DNA from: Microbacterium sp. Yaish 1
GTDB taxonomy: Bacteria > Actinomycetota > Actinomycetes > Actinomycetales > Microbacteriaceae
DNA length: 64,000 nucleotides
Assembly (NCBI RefSeq): GCF_002245215.1
Contig: NZ_NPMR01000001.1
Span: 1,795,593-1,859,592, forward strand
Reading direction: 5' to 3'
Shown here: positions 15,534 to 25,176 of the stretch, in pieces
How the letters are laid out: every line of letters starts with the position of its first letter
Numbering within the stretch: the first letter of the stretch is position 1
Translations under genes and position numbers: made by a program
The notes under the pieces: generated by a model
What the model saw: the letters and a program-made list of their open reading frames with translations, nothing else
Databases searched by the model: none
What the model was told of the DNA's origin: nothing

Positions 15534-16406
15534 TCAGAAGACGATCGTGTGGTTGCCGTGTCGGATGACGCGGTCCTGCGCGTGCCACAGCACCGCGCGT
15601 GAGAGCACCTGGCGCTCGACGTCGGCGCCGCGGCGGGCGAGCTCGGCCGCGGTGTCGGCGTGGGTCACGCGGATCGTGTCCTGCTCGATGATCGGCCCCT
15701 CGTCGAGGTCGGTCGTGACGTAGTGGCTCGTCGCGCCGATGAGCTTGACGCCGCGTTCCTTGGCCTTCTTGTAGGGCTCGGCGCCGATGAAGGCGGGGAG
15801 GAACGAGTGGTGGATGTTGATGACGGGAACGCCCAGCTTCTCGAGGAAGTCCGACGACAGGATCTGCATGTAGCGGGCGAGGACGACGAAGTCGACGTTG
15901 CCGACGAGCAGCTTCAGGATCTCGGCCTCGGACGCCGACTTGTCGGGGCCGGGCGTCGAGGGGACGTGGAAGAACGGGACGTTGAACGAGCGGACGTCCT
16001 CGGCCGAGGTGGTGTGGTTCGACACGACCATCGGCACCGTCACGGGGAGGTCGCCGCGGCGGTGGCGCCACAGCAGGTCGAGCAGGCAGTGGTCCTGCTT
16101 CGAGGACAGGATCGCCATGCGCTTGGGCACCGACTGGTCGGTCAGCGACCACTGCAGATCGAAACCGGCGAGCGTCTCGCCGATCTCGGCTTCGATCGAC
16201 GGGCGGTCGACCGCGAAGTTCGGCCGGTGGAAGACCACGCGGCAGAAGTAGGCGCCTCCGGTCGGGTCGTCGGAGTACTGGTCGAACGCGACGATATTGC
16301 CTCCCACACGGGTGACCATCGCCGACAGGGCGGCGATGATGCCCGGCTGGTCCTGCCCGTGCACGATGAGGCAGGCGTGGGCGGGGTGGAGCGCAGAGTC
16401 GGTCAT
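15534..16406 (-). CDS. purU: Formyltetrahydrofolate deformylase
   Basis: Hydrolyses 10-formyl-THF to formate and THF, balancing one-carbon pools and supplying formate for PurT. The 290 residues show an N-terminal ACT-type domain (CLIVHGQDQPGIIAALSAMVTRVGGNIVAFDQY) and a C-terminal formyltransferase-like catalytic domain with LLDLLWRHRRGDLPVTVPMVVSNH, VVLARYMQILS, the catalytic INIHHSFLPAF and GATSHYVTTDLDEGPIIEQD. Start ATG at 16406, six bases behind CAGAAT; the upstream frame extension is rejected as unlike the family. Confidence 0.96.
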   Translation of the reverse strand: MTDSALHPAHACLIVHGQDQPGIIAALSAMVTRVGGNIVAFDQYSDDPTGGAYFCRVVFHRPNFAVDRPSIEAEIGETLAGFDLQWSLTDQSVPKRMAILSSKQDHCLLDLLWRHRRGDLPVTVPMVVSNHTTSAEDVRSFNVPFFHVPSTPGPDKSASEAEILKLLVGNVDFVVLARYMQILSSDFLEKLGVPVINIHHSFLPAFIGAEPYKKAKERGVKLIGATSHYVTTDLDEGPIIEQDTIRVTHADTAAELARRGADVERQVLSRAVLWHAQDRVIRHGNHTIVF

Positions 16407-16412
16407 CCTTCG

Positions 16413-16418
16413 ATTCTG
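16413..16418 (-). promoter_or_regulatory. Predicted -10 box of purU
   Basis: CAGAAT on the minus strand, six bases before the ATG at 16406. Confidence 0.4.
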
Positions 16419-16460
16419 CCCTGTCCGCCGGGCGGTGCCGGCACGCTCAGCCCGTCGACT

Positions 16461-16508
16461 CGCCAGATTCTGCGGATGCGGCAGGTGCGGCATCCGCGTT
16501 TCCTGGCG
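16461..16508. terminator. Two-tier hairpin downstream of the alpha/beta hydrolase gene
   Basis: Outer arms CGCCAG (16461-16466) and CTGGCG (16503-16508) enclose inner arms GCGGATGC (16472-16479) and GCATCCGC (16490-16497), with matching 5-base internal loops. It lies just past the hydrolase stop on the minus strand and upstream of purU. Probable terminator. Confidence 0.55.
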
Positions 16509-16538
16509 GGTCGACGGGGAAGGGAGGGGGAAGGGGGG

Positions 16539-17174
16539 TCAGTCGACGTCTAGGTAGTCCTCGATGACGAACGCGGCCTCGCCGGCGTGGGTCGCCGGGA
16601 AGAGGTGCCCGCCGCCCTCGAGGGTCACGAGGCTGACGAGGCCGGGAGCGGCGGCCTGCAGACGCTCGCCGTTCGCGGGCGGCAGCACGTCGTCGTCGCC
16701 GCCCTGGATGAGCATGACGGGCACCGTCGGGGCCAGCGCCCGCCACTCGTCCGCCGAGACCGAGGCCGCGGCTGCCGCCTGCAGCGGCTCGAGGTCGGTG
16801 CGGGGCTCGTCGCCCTCCGCGCCGAGCAGCAGCACGCCGTCCACGCGGTCGGTGTGGTCGATCGACACGATGCGCGCGACGGCGCCGCCGAAGGCGTGCC
16901 CACCGACCCAGGCGTCGCCGAGTCCGACGTGGTCCATGACGTCGACGACATCCTGTGCCAGGTCGTGCAGCGTGACGCCCTCCGTCTGGGCCGTGCGGTA
17001 GCCGACCCGCAGGATGCGGAAGTCCTCCTCGGCCAGCACGTGCGCGAGGGTGCCGAGAGCGGCGACGTTGCTGTACCCCGGGATCAGCACCAGGACCGGC
17101 TCGCTGCCGGCATCCTCGACGTAGGGGATGGCGCGGCCCTCGGGCTCGAAGATCTGCGGCTGTGTGTCGGTCAT
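16539..17174 (-). CDS. Alpha/beta-hydrolase fold protein with Ala at the nucleophile position
   Basis: A 211-residue alpha/beta-hydrolase. Strand LVLIPGYSN resembles an oxyanion-hole region, the elbow reads VGGHAFGGAVARIV, the acid residue lies in IQGGDDDVLPPANG and the histidine in EGGGHLFPATH. The elbow residue that is normally Ser is Ala94 (codon GCC), while Asp and His remain. It is therefore probably not a conventional serine hydrolase; cofactor-free dioxygenases, haloalkane dehalogenase-like (Asp) enzymes and non-catalytic relatives are alternatives, though Ala is rare. ATG at 17174 behind a GAGGGAG ribosome site. Confidence 0.82.
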   Translation of the reverse strand: MTDTQPQIFEPEGRAIPYVEDAGSEPVLVLIPGYSNVAALGTLAHVLAEEDFRILRVGYRTAQTEGVTLHDLAQDVVDVMDHVGLGDAWVGGHAFGGAVARIVSIDHTDRVDGVLLLGAEGDEPRTDLEPLQAAAAASVSADEWRALAPTVPVMLIQGGDDDVLPPANGERLQAAAPGLVSLVTLEGGGHLFPATHAGEAAFVIEDYLDVD

Positions 17175-17240
17175 GGCTCCCTCTCGCGGTGTCCTGCGAC
17201 CTTTCACGCTAGTCGAATCGGCTGGGCGCCCGCGGTCGCG

Positions 17241-17314
17241 GATGCAATGGATCCTGGTCGACACCCCGCTGGTGGATGCCGTTCCCCGGGGTGTCGTCGA
17301 TGATCTCTTGCATC
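17241..17314. terminator. Long imperfect hairpin behind the MetE-like gene
   Basis: GATGCAA (17241-17247) pairs with TTGCATC (17308-17314) and CGACACCCCG (17259-17268) with CGGGGTGTCG (17287-17296), with further partial pairing between. It lies just past the MetE-like stop on the minus strand. Probable terminator; no T-run. The 168-base gap otherwise holds only the hydrolase promoter and leader. Confidence 0.55.
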
Positions 17315-17342
17315 GCGGGCCGGCCGCCGCGGGGAGGAAGGG

Positions 17343-18536
17343 TCAGACGCGCGAGGCCGCGATGCGGGCACCCTCGCCGAGCGAGGCGAGCTTGGCCCAG
17401 GCGATGTCGGGGTGGATGCGGCCGCCGAGCCCGCAGTCGGTCGAGGCGATCACGCGGTCGGGCCCGACGATGCTCGCGAAGCGCTCGATGCGCTGAGCGA
17501 CGAGCTCGGGGTGCTCGACGACGTTGGTCGCGTGGCTGACGACGCCGGGCACGAGCACCAGGTCATCGGGCACGGACGTCTCCGCCCACACGCCCGACTC
17601 GTGCTCGTGGCGGACGTTGCCGGCCTCGAACGAGATCGACCCGACGTTCGCCTCGAGCACGACGGGCAGGATGTCGGCGAGAGCGACGTCCGTCGTGTGC
17701 GGTCCGTGCCACGAGCCCCAGCACAGGTGCAGCCGCACGAGCTCCTTCGGGAGCCCCGCGATCGCGTGGTTGATGGCCTCGATGCGGATGCGGGTGAACG
17801 CCCGGTAGTCAGCGATCTCGGGCTCCGGGTTGATCTGGTCGAAGTTCTCGGCGAGCGAGGGGTCGTCGAGCTGGACGATGAGACCGGCGTCGGTGATCGC
17901 CTTGTACTCCTCGCGCAGGGCGTCGGCCCACGCGAAGATGTGCTCCTCGTCGGCGTCGTAGTACTCGTTGCGCACGCGTGCGGCCGAGCCGGGGGCGATC
18001 GCGGTGAGGAAGCCCTGCTCGCCGTCGCGCAGCGTGGCCTTCAGGTTGGCGATGTCGGATGCCACGGCCGCGTGCCCGCGGTAGGCGATCGGTCCGGTCG
18101 TCGTGGGGAACGCGGTCGCGGTCGCCCCCGCTTCGACGGCTTCGGCGTAGACGGCGGGGAAGAGCTGCCGGTCGCGGCGGTCGAGGAACGAGGTGAGGCG
18201 GATGCGGCCGGGCTCGGAGCGCACGGGCGGCTCGTTGAACGCGTTGACCTCGGTCAGCGACAGGCCGCTCACCCGCTGGAACGAGTACGACCACCACGCG
18301 CCGTAGTCCACGGCGTTCGACATCGCCTTGCCGAACTCGCCGTCGCCGACCTGCGTCACGCCCGCCTCGCGCTGGCGCGCGACCACATCGGCCACCGCCT
18401 GCGCGGTCAGCTCCGTGAACTCGGGGCTCGACTGCAGGGTGAAGCCGTCGTCGGCGAAGGTGCGCGCGCGGTTCGCGTCGATGAGGGCCTGCGTGCGGGG
18501 GAGGCTGCCGGCGGTGGTCGTGGTGATCTCGGTCAT
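17343..18536 (-). CDS. MetE C-terminal-domain-like methyltransferase (cobalamin-independent)
   Basis: A 397-residue protein equal to the catalytic half of cobalamin-independent methionine synthase, without the N-terminal duplicate domain. The zinc ligands are all visible: His and Cys in LHLCWGSWHGPH, Glu in ISFEAGN and Cys in STDCGLGGR. Such stand-alone proteins transfer methyl or alkyl groups to thiols; true methionine synthesis, or a CoM/thiol transferase role, cannot be distinguished here. ATG at 18536 starts directly before TEITTTTAGSLPRT. It is not next to other methionine genes, although a homocysteine methyltransferase lies at 62.5 kb. Confidence 0.85.
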   Translation of the reverse strand: MTEITTTTAGSLPRTQALIDANRARTFADDGFTLQSSPEFTELTAQAVADVVARQREAGVTQVGDGEFGKAMSNAVDYGAWWSYSFQRVSGLSLTEVNAFNEPPVRSEPGRIRLTSFLDRRDRQLFPAVYAEAVEAGATATAFPTTTGPIAYRGHAAVASDIANLKATLRDGEQGFLTAIAPGSAARVRNEYYDADEEHIFAWADALREEYKAITDAGLIVQLDDPSLAENFDQINPEPEIADYRAFTRIRIEAINHAIAGLPKELVRLHLCWGSWHGPHTTDVALADILPVVLEANVGSISFEAGNVRHEHESGVWAETSVPDDLVLVPGVVSHATNVVEHPELVAQRIERFASIVGPDRVIASTDCGLGGRIHPDIAWAKLASLGEGARIAASRV

Positions 18537-18638
18537 GAGCGTCGCTTTCTCATCGGGTGCGCCCGCGACTCTAGCGCCGGGCCCGCAGCGGCCCGGCATC
18601 CGGCCGTCATCGTGTGACGATGCCGCCCGCGCGGGCGC

Positions 18639-18908
18639 TCACCAGACGATGCCGCCGCCGACCGAGATGCCGCCCCACGTCAGCAGCACGAAGATGCCGG
18701 CGAACACGACCGGGGCGATGCCTGATCCGCTGCGGGCGAGGCCCTTCAGGAGTGCGATCACGACGAGCACGGCGGCCACGAGCGAGAGGCCCCCGCCGAG
18801 GACGAAGCCGATGAACAGCGGGATCGGCATGAGGATGAGCCCGAGGAGGCCGATCCAGAAGGCGGCCCAGGCGGTGGGGTTCGAGCGGCGCACGGCGGAG
18901 GAGGACAT
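18639..18908 (-). CDS. Small DUF4190-like membrane protein (89 aa)
   Basis: The 89 residues include three hydrophobic segments (about 14-36, 40-58, 66-86) after a short polar N-terminus, SNPTAWAAFWIGLLGLI, resembling the DUF4190 group of small actinobacterial membrane proteins. No function is known. The ATG at 18908 lies six bases behind GAGAAT. It is downstream of the POT transporter gene, in the same direction with a 21-base gap. Confidence 0.75.
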   Translation of the reverse strand: MSSSAVRRSNPTAWAAFWIGLLGLILMPIPLFIGFVLGGGLSLVAAVLVVIALLKGLARSGSGIAPVVFAGIFVLLTWGGISVGGGIVW

Positions 18909-18929
18909 GCCTCCATTCTCCCGCGTGTG

Positions 18930-20423
18930 TCAGCGGACGTCGCGCATGAGCGCGAGCACCGGCTTTCGGGCCGCGGCGAGGGCGAGGCCGAGGACGATCG
19001 CGATGGCGGCGAGGATCGAGAAGTAGGGCACCTCGTTCTCGGGGTCGTAGAAGGGCGCGAGCAGTCCCGAGATGGCCGTACCCAGCGAGACCGAGAGGAA
19101 GAACAGCGCGACCATCTGCGTCTGGAACCTCGCCGGTGCGAGCTTCGTCGCGGCCGACAGCCCGACGGGCGAGATCAGCAGCTCGGCGACGGTGAAGACG
19201 AACAGGATGCCGACGATGGCGAGCAGCGGCGTCGCCGAGGGGCCGTCCGAGGCGAACGGCAGGAAGAGCAGGAACGCCAGTCCCATGACGATGACGCCCG
19301 CGGCGAACTTGATCGGCGTCGAGGGCTGACGTGTTCCGAGCTTCGTCCACAGGGCCGCGAAGACCCCCGAGAGGATGATGATGAACACGGGGTTGATGGA
19401 ATTGACCCAGTCCGGCGGCATCTCCCATCCGAGGATGTTCCGGTCCAGCCGCTTCTCGGCGTAGATCGGGATGACGGTGAACTGCTGCTGGTACAGCGAC
19501 CAGAAGGCGACGCTGACGATGAACAGCGGGATGAAGCCGTACACGCGCGACCGCTCGGTCGAGGTGATCCGGGAGCTCGAGATGATCACGGTGAAGTAGG
19601 CGATCGTCGCCGCGATGACGACGATGACGACGACGAGCGACAGGTTGTCGGCCCGGATGACCCCGAGGGCGATGAGGAGCGCGATGGCCGCGATCGCCGC
19701 CACGGCGATGCCGATGACCAGCGGGTAGCGCGACCGGGGGAGCGGGTTGGGAACGCGACGCGCGGCCTCGGGGAGCGACCGGCGTCCGATCGCGTACTGG
19801 ATCAGGCCGATGGTCATGCCGACCGCGGCGGCCCCGAACGCCCAGTGGAAGCCCAGGCTCGTGCGCAGGAAGCCCGTGAGGAGCGGCCCCGCGAAGGCGC
19901 CGAGGTTGATGCCGAGGTAGAACAGCGAGAATCCGGCGTCGCGGCGGGGGTCGTGCTCGGAGTAGAGGGATCCGACGACCGCCGTGGCGTTCGCCTTCAG
20001 CCCGCCCGAGCCGAGCGCGACCAGCACGAGTCCGACCGCGACCGACAGCAGCCCCGGGAGCACCGCGAGCGCGACGTGGCCCGCGACGATGATGATCGCG
20101 CTGAAGAAGAGCACGCGCTCGGAGCCCAGCAGGCGATCGGCGATCCACGCGCCGAGGATCGTGGAGAGATAAACCGCTCCGCCGTAGGCGCCGACGATGC
20201 CGAGGGCCGTGGGCTCGGGCAGGCCCGCCCCGCCCTGCGAGACCGAGAAGTAGAGGTAGTAGACCAGGACGATCTGCATGCCGTAGAAGCTGAAGCGCTC
20301 CCACAGCTCGACGCCGAAGATGTGCGTGAGCGCCCAGGGCTGCCCGAAGAAGCGGCGGTCGTTCCGGCTGTCGCCGGAGGGATGGGGGCGGGATGCGGTG
20401 GTGGCTGCGTCCTCGTGGCTCAT
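18930..20423 (-). CDS. POT/PTR-family proton-dependent oligopeptide transporter
   Basis: A 497-residue, roughly 14-helix importer of di- and tripeptides driven by protons. The family signature near the N-terminus is ELWERFSFYGMQIVLVYYLYFSV (the ExxERFxYY proton-coupling element, with FSFYG here), followed by GAYGGAVYLSTILGAWIADRLLG and the PTR2 signature FSLFYLGINLGAFAGPLLTG. Start ATG at 20423. The frame stays open far upstream but there it runs through the neighbouring MFS gene in the wrong phase, so no fusion exists. Same direction as the MFS gene, with a 20-base gap. Confidence 0.93.
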   Translation of the reverse strand: MSHEDAATTASRPHPSGDSRNDRRFFGQPWALTHIFGVELWERFSFYGMQIVLVYYLYFSVSQGGAGLPEPTALGIVGAYGGAVYLSTILGAWIADRLLGSERVLFFSAIIIVAGHVALAVLPGLLSVAVGLVLVALGSGGLKANATAVVGSLYSEHDPRRDAGFSLFYLGINLGAFAGPLLTGFLRTSLGFHWAFGAAAVGMTIGLIQYAIGRRSLPEAARRVPNPLPRSRYPLVIGIAVAAIAAIALLIALGVIRADNLSLVVVIVVIAATIAYFTVIISSSRITSTERSRVYGFIPLFIVSVAFWSLYQQQFTVIPIYAEKRLDRNILGWEMPPDWVNSINPVFIIILSGVFAALWTKLGTRQPSTPIKFAAGVIVMGLAFLLFLPFASDGPSATPLLAIVGILFVFTVAELLISPVGLSAATKLAPARFQTQMVALFFLSVSLGTAISGLLAPFYDPENEVPYFSILAAIAIVLGLALAAARKPVLALMRDVR

Positions 20424-20443
20424 GGATGCCGACGATACGCCGC

Positions 20444-21880
20444 TCAGGGCAACGACGGGCGCGCCTCGTGCGGATCGCGGCGTTGCGGTATGCACAGCGC
20501 GACGGCGAGAGCGATCACGGCGGCGCCCAGGCCGAGGGCGAACGACATCTGGAACGCCGCCGGTGTCGGCACGGCCACACCGTCGCGCTCGAGGGAGAAC
20601 GCGGCGAGCACGGCGCCGATCAGTGCCGCGGCGGTGCTCGTCCCGAGCGAGCGGAACAGGGCGTTGAGCCCGTTCGACGCGCCCGTCTCGGTGGGCGGCA
20701 CCGAGCGCATGATGAGCATCGGCATGCCGGCGTAGCCGAAGCCGATGCCGACGCCGATGAGGAGGTTCGCCACGAGCAGGTGCCACACCTCGGAGGCCCA
20801 CACGAGGGAGAATCCGTAGGCGAGGATCAGGGCGATCGAGCCGAGCACGAGCAGCAGCCGGGGGCCGACGGTGCGCGCCAGGCGTCCCGAGAACGGCGAG
20901 AGCACCATCATCACCAGGCCCGCCGGCATGACGATCAGGCTCGCCTGCAGCAGCGTCAGCCCGAAGCCGCCGACCGCTTCGGGAAGCTCGAGCATCTGCG
21001 GGTACGACACGTTCGAGGCGAAGAGCGAGAAGCCGATCGCGACCGACGCGAGGTTCGTCAGCAGCACCGCCGGGCGAGCGGCGACGCGCAGGTCGAGCAG
21101 CGGATCGGCGATGCGCAGCTCGAACCAGCCCCACACCAGCAGGACGAGGATGCCGCCGAGGCCGCATGCGAGGGTCGCCGCCGACGTCCAGCCCCACGTG
21201 TTCCCGCGCGAGACGGCGAGAAGCACGCCGGTCAGACCGATCGCGAGCCCGATCGCCCCGACGAGGTCGAAGCGGCCGGGCGTCCGCAGCACGCTCGGCG
21301 GAACGATGAGCACGACCAGCACGAGCACGATCGCGCCCAGGCCCGCCGACATCCAGAACAGCACGTGCCAGTCGCTCGTCTCGGTGATGAGCGCGCTCAC
21401 GGGCATGCCGACGGCGCCGCCGACGCCGAGGGTCGCCGACATCAGCGCGATCGCCGCGTCGACGCGGTTCTCGTGCAGCACGTCGCGCATGATCGAGATC
21501 CCGAGCGGCACGACGCCCGTCACCGCGCCCTGCAGTGCACGCCCGACGATCACGCCGACGATGTCGGTCGACAGCGCCGCGACGATCGACCCGACGATGA
21601 GCAGGCCGAGCAGCACGAGCACGATGCGGCGCTTGCCGTACATGTCGCCGAGGCGCCCCGCGATCGGTGTGAAGACCGCCGCGGCGAGCAGCGTGGCGGT
21701 GACGACCCACGCCGTGTCCTCGCGGCTCGCGTCGAGCAGTTCCGGCAGCTTCGACTGGATCGGGACGACGAGCGTGAACATGAACGACGAGGCCAGCCCC
21801 GCGATGGCCAGCACGGCGACGATCGCACCCTGCCGCGGCATCCGGGTGAGTCTTCGTCGTTGGTCGTCGCCCGATGCCAT
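20444..21880 (-). CDS. MFS efflux transporter, DHA2-like (14 TM)
   Basis: A 478-residue major facilitator with about fourteen helices. It has motif A (GRLGDMYGKRRIVLVLLGLLIVGS) and a motif C-like GVGGAVGMPVSALI segment typical of drug:H+ antiporters. Likely exports hydrophobic drugs or a metabolite; substrate unknown. ATG at 21880, six bases behind TAGCCT, predicted leaderless. The divergent GNAT gene starts 36 bases away, so the two -10 boxes almost touch. Confidence 0.9.
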   Translation of the reverse strand: MASGDDQRRRLTRMPRQGAIVAVLAIAGLASSFMFTLVVPIQSKLPELLDASREDTAWVVTATLLAAAVFTPIAGRLGDMYGKRRIVLVLLGLLIVGSIVAALSTDIVGVIVGRALQGAVTGVVPLGISIMRDVLHENRVDAAIALMSATLGVGGAVGMPVSALITETSDWHVLFWMSAGLGAIVLVLVVLIVPPSVLRTPGRFDLVGAIGLAIGLTGVLLAVSRGNTWGWTSAATLACGLGGILVLLVWGWFELRIADPLLDLRVAARPAVLLTNLASVAIGFSLFASNVSYPQMLELPEAVGGFGLTLLQASLIVMPAGLVMMVLSPFSGRLARTVGPRLLLVLGSIALILAYGFSLVWASEVWHLLVANLLIGVGIGFGYAGMPMLIMRSVPPTETGASNGLNALFRSLGTSTAAALIGAVLAAFSLERDGVAVPTPAAFQMSFALGLGAAVIALAVALCIPQRRDPHEARPSLP

Positions 21881-21886
21881 CCCTTC

Positions 21887-21892
21887 AGGCTA
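21887..21892 (-). promoter_or_regulatory. Predicted -10 box of the MFS gene
   Basis: TAGCCT on the minus strand, six bases before the ATG at 21880. Confidence 0.55.
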
Positions 21893-21904
21893 TCCGCGGC
21901 GGCG

Positions 21905-21910
21905 TAGGGT
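21905..21910 (+). promoter_or_regulatory. Predicted -10 box of the GNAT gene at 21917
   Basis: TAGGGT, six bases before the ATG, and only 12 bases from the divergent MFS -10. Confidence 0.5.
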
Positions 21911-21916
21911 GGGCTC

Positions 21917-22648
21917 ATGAGCGAGAGCGTTCCCCCGATCGAAGCCGACGTGCCCGCGGGGATCGACATCCGCCCCCTCGAGACCGTCGCCGACATCTTC
22001 GCCGGCGCCGCGGTGCTGCGCGAGGTGTGGGGCGGCGACCGCGATTCGGTGCCCACGAACCTCATGCGCGCCCTCGCCTACTCCGGCAACTACGTGGTCG
22101 GCCTCTTCGACGGCGACCGGGTCATCGGGGCATCGGTGGCGTTCTTCGCCGAGCCCGGAGCGCGGTCGATGCACTCGCACGTGACCGGTGTGCTGCCGGA
22201 GTACCAGCAGCAGGGGCTCGGACGCGTGCTCAAGCAGCACCAGCGGGCGTGGGCCTTCGCGCGCGAGGTCGGCACCATCACCTGGACGTTCGACCCGCTG
22301 TTCGCACGCAACGCGCACTTCAACCTGCAGGTGCTCGGAGCCCGCATCAGCGACTACCTCGTCGACCAGTACGGGCTCATGGACGACGGCATCAACCGCG
22401 GCGAGGTCACCGACCGTCTCATGGTGACGTGGCCGCTCGCCGCGCCGCCGCAGGAGCGTCCGTCCGACGACCGGATCGTCGCGACGATCGAGGTGCCCGA
22501 CGACATCCACGCCATCCGGGCCACCTCTCCCGCTGAAGCCGACGCCTGGCGCGACCGCGTGCGCGCGCAGTTCCTCGAGCACTTCGCGGCCGGGCTCTCC
22601 GTCGGCGGCTTCGACGACGAGCGCGGCTACCTCCTCGTCCGGCCCTGA
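21917..22648 (+). CDS. GNAT-fold acetyltransferase, large subgroup
   Basis: A 243-residue GNAT-like protein resembling the COG3375-type predicted acetyltransferases, longer than a minimal GNAT domain. The acetyl-CoA binding motif is HSHVTGVLPEYQQQGLGRVLKQHQRAWA, followed by the conserved WTFDPLFARNAHFNLQVLGARISDY segment characteristic of this subgroup. The C-terminal third is probably an additional lobe. Substrate unknown. Divergent from the MFS gene. Confidence 0.82.
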   Translation: MSESVPPIEADVPAGIDIRPLETVADIFAGAAVLREVWGGDRDSVPTNLMRALAYSGNYVVGLFDGDRVIGASVAFFAEPGARSMHSHVTGVLPEYQQQGLGRVLKQHQRAWAFAREVGTITWTFDPLFARNAHFNLQVLGARISDYLVDQYGLMDDGINRGEVTDRLMVTWPLAAPPQERPSDDRIVATIEVPDDIHAIRATSPAEADAWRDRVRAQFLEHFAAGLSVGGFDDERGYLLVRP

Positions 22649-22669
22649 CCTGCGCCCCGCGCGGCGCGG

Positions 22670-23476
22670 TTACTCCGCGCCGGCGTCGCGCCAGTCGTCG
22701 GACTCGAGGTGCGAGCCGGCCTGCGGTCCCATCTGCAGCATCCCGCCGTCGACGACCCAGGTCGCGCCGGTGACGTACGACGATGCGGGCGAGGCGAGGA
22801 AGGCCACGACGGCGGCGATCTCCTCGGGCTTACCGGGGCGCGGGATCGGGATGCCGGGACGGTGGGTCTTCTCGGCCTCGTCGCCCTCCATGTCGTTGAT
22901 GGGGGTCGCGATCTCGCCCGGCGCGACCGAGTTGACCGTGATGTCGCGGGGGCCGAGCTCCTGCGCCATCGTCTTCACGAGGCCCTCGAGCCCGTGCTTG
23001 GAGGCGACGTAGGCGGCCGAGCCGACCCGCGGCTGCGAGCCGTGGACGCTCGTCACCGCGATGATGCGGCCGCCGTCGCCGGCATCCGCCATGAGCTTCG
23101 CGGCTGTCTGCATTCCGAGGAAGGCGCCGTCGAGGTTGAGCGCGACGACCGTACGCCAGCCGTCGAGGTCGAGGTCGAGCACGGGTCCGCCGGTGCCGCC
23201 GCCGGCGTTGTTGACGAAGACGTCGAGGCCGCCGAGCTCCGCGGCGAGGTGCTCGATGACGCCGGGCACCTTCTCGAACTCGGTCGCATCGAACTGCGCG
23301 ACGACGGCCTTGCGACCCCGGGCCCGGACGCCCTCGGCGGTCTCGTTCGCGCCCTCCTCGTCGGAGTGCCAGGTGACGCCGACATCCATGCCCGCGTCGG
23401 CGAGGGCGAGGGCGGTCGCGCGACCGATCCCCGAGTCGGAAGCGGTCACGATGGCACGGCGAGGAGTGAACGTCAT
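22670..23476 (-). CDS. SDR-family oxidoreductase, glucose-dehydrogenase-like
   Basis: A 268-residue classical [22 protein letters not shown] is the cofactor-binding glycine motif, NNAGGG the structural motif, [16 protein letters not shown] carries the catalytic serine, [11 protein letters not shown] is YxxxK, and [15 protein letters not shown] follows. The end [18 protein letters not shown] is typical of glucose/ribitol-type dehydrogenases. Substrate unknown. ATG at 23476, six bases behind TAGCGT. Confidence 0.9.
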   Translation of the reverse strand: MTFTPRRAIVTASDSGIGRATALALADAGMDVGVTWHSDEEGANETAEGVRARGRKAVVAQFDATEFEKVPGVIEHLAAELGGLDVFVNNAGGGTGGPVLDLDLDGWRTVVALNLDGAFLGMQTAAKLMADAGDGGRIIAVTSVHGSQPRVGSAAYVASKHGLEGLVKTMAQELGPRDITVNSVAPGEIATPINDMEGDEAEKTHRPGIPIPRPGKPEEIAAVVAFLASPASSYVTGATWVVDGGMLQMGPQAGSHLESDDWRDAGAE

Positions 23477-23482
23477 GCCCCG

Positions 23483-23488
23483 ACGCTA
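23483..23488 (-). promoter_or_regulatory. Predicted -10 box of the SDR gene
   Basis: TAGCGT on the minus strand, six bases before the ATG at 23476. Confidence 0.5.
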
Positions 23489-23534
23489 CGAACCCTCGGC
23501 GCGGTGTCGCACCCGGTTGACAAGCGCGAGCGGC

Positions 23535-23620
23535 AACTCCTCAGATCCCGGTGTCCGAAGACGACGAAGCCCCGTCATCACGCGGGAGGTGAGACGGGGC
23601 GTCGTCGGATCTGAGGAGTT
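23535..23620. terminator. Two-tier hairpin downstream of the flotillin gene
   Basis: Outer arms AACTCCTCAGATCC (23535-23548) and GGATCTGAGGAGTT (23607-23620) are perfect 14-bp complements. Inside, GACGAC plus GCCCCGTC (23560-23576, with a 3-base bulge) pair with GACGGGGC plus GTCGTC (23593-23606). The whole element is 86 bases, lies 9 bases past the flotillin stop on the minus strand, and is stronger than a typical terminator. A small mobile palindromic element is an alternative. Confidence 0.6.
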
Positions 23621-23629
23621 AGCGCGGGG

Positions 23630-25036
<1,407 letters not shown>

Positions 25037-25102
25037 GCTGACCTTTCCCGTGCGTAACGATGTGTGCTTCGACCGTATCGGGGTCGGCCTGCGCGGCGCG
25101 AC

Positions 25103-25108
25103 TAGAAT
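25103..25108 (+). promoter_or_regulatory. Predicted -10 box of glyS
   Basis: TAGAAT, five bases before an in-frame ATG at 25114 and 68 bases before the GTG at 25177. Transcription would begin close to 25114. Confidence 0.5.
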
Positions 25109-25176
25109 CGGGGATGCCGTTGTCTGCGGCATCCGCGCCGCTGGCGCATCCCGAAAACGACCATGAGGAGCCACCT

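Noticed and set aside
18930..21710. Possible fusion of the POT transporter to a long N-terminal extension
   Set aside because: The upstream part is out of phase with the MFS gene it crosses and is Arg/Ala-rich. The transporter has a normal start at 20423.
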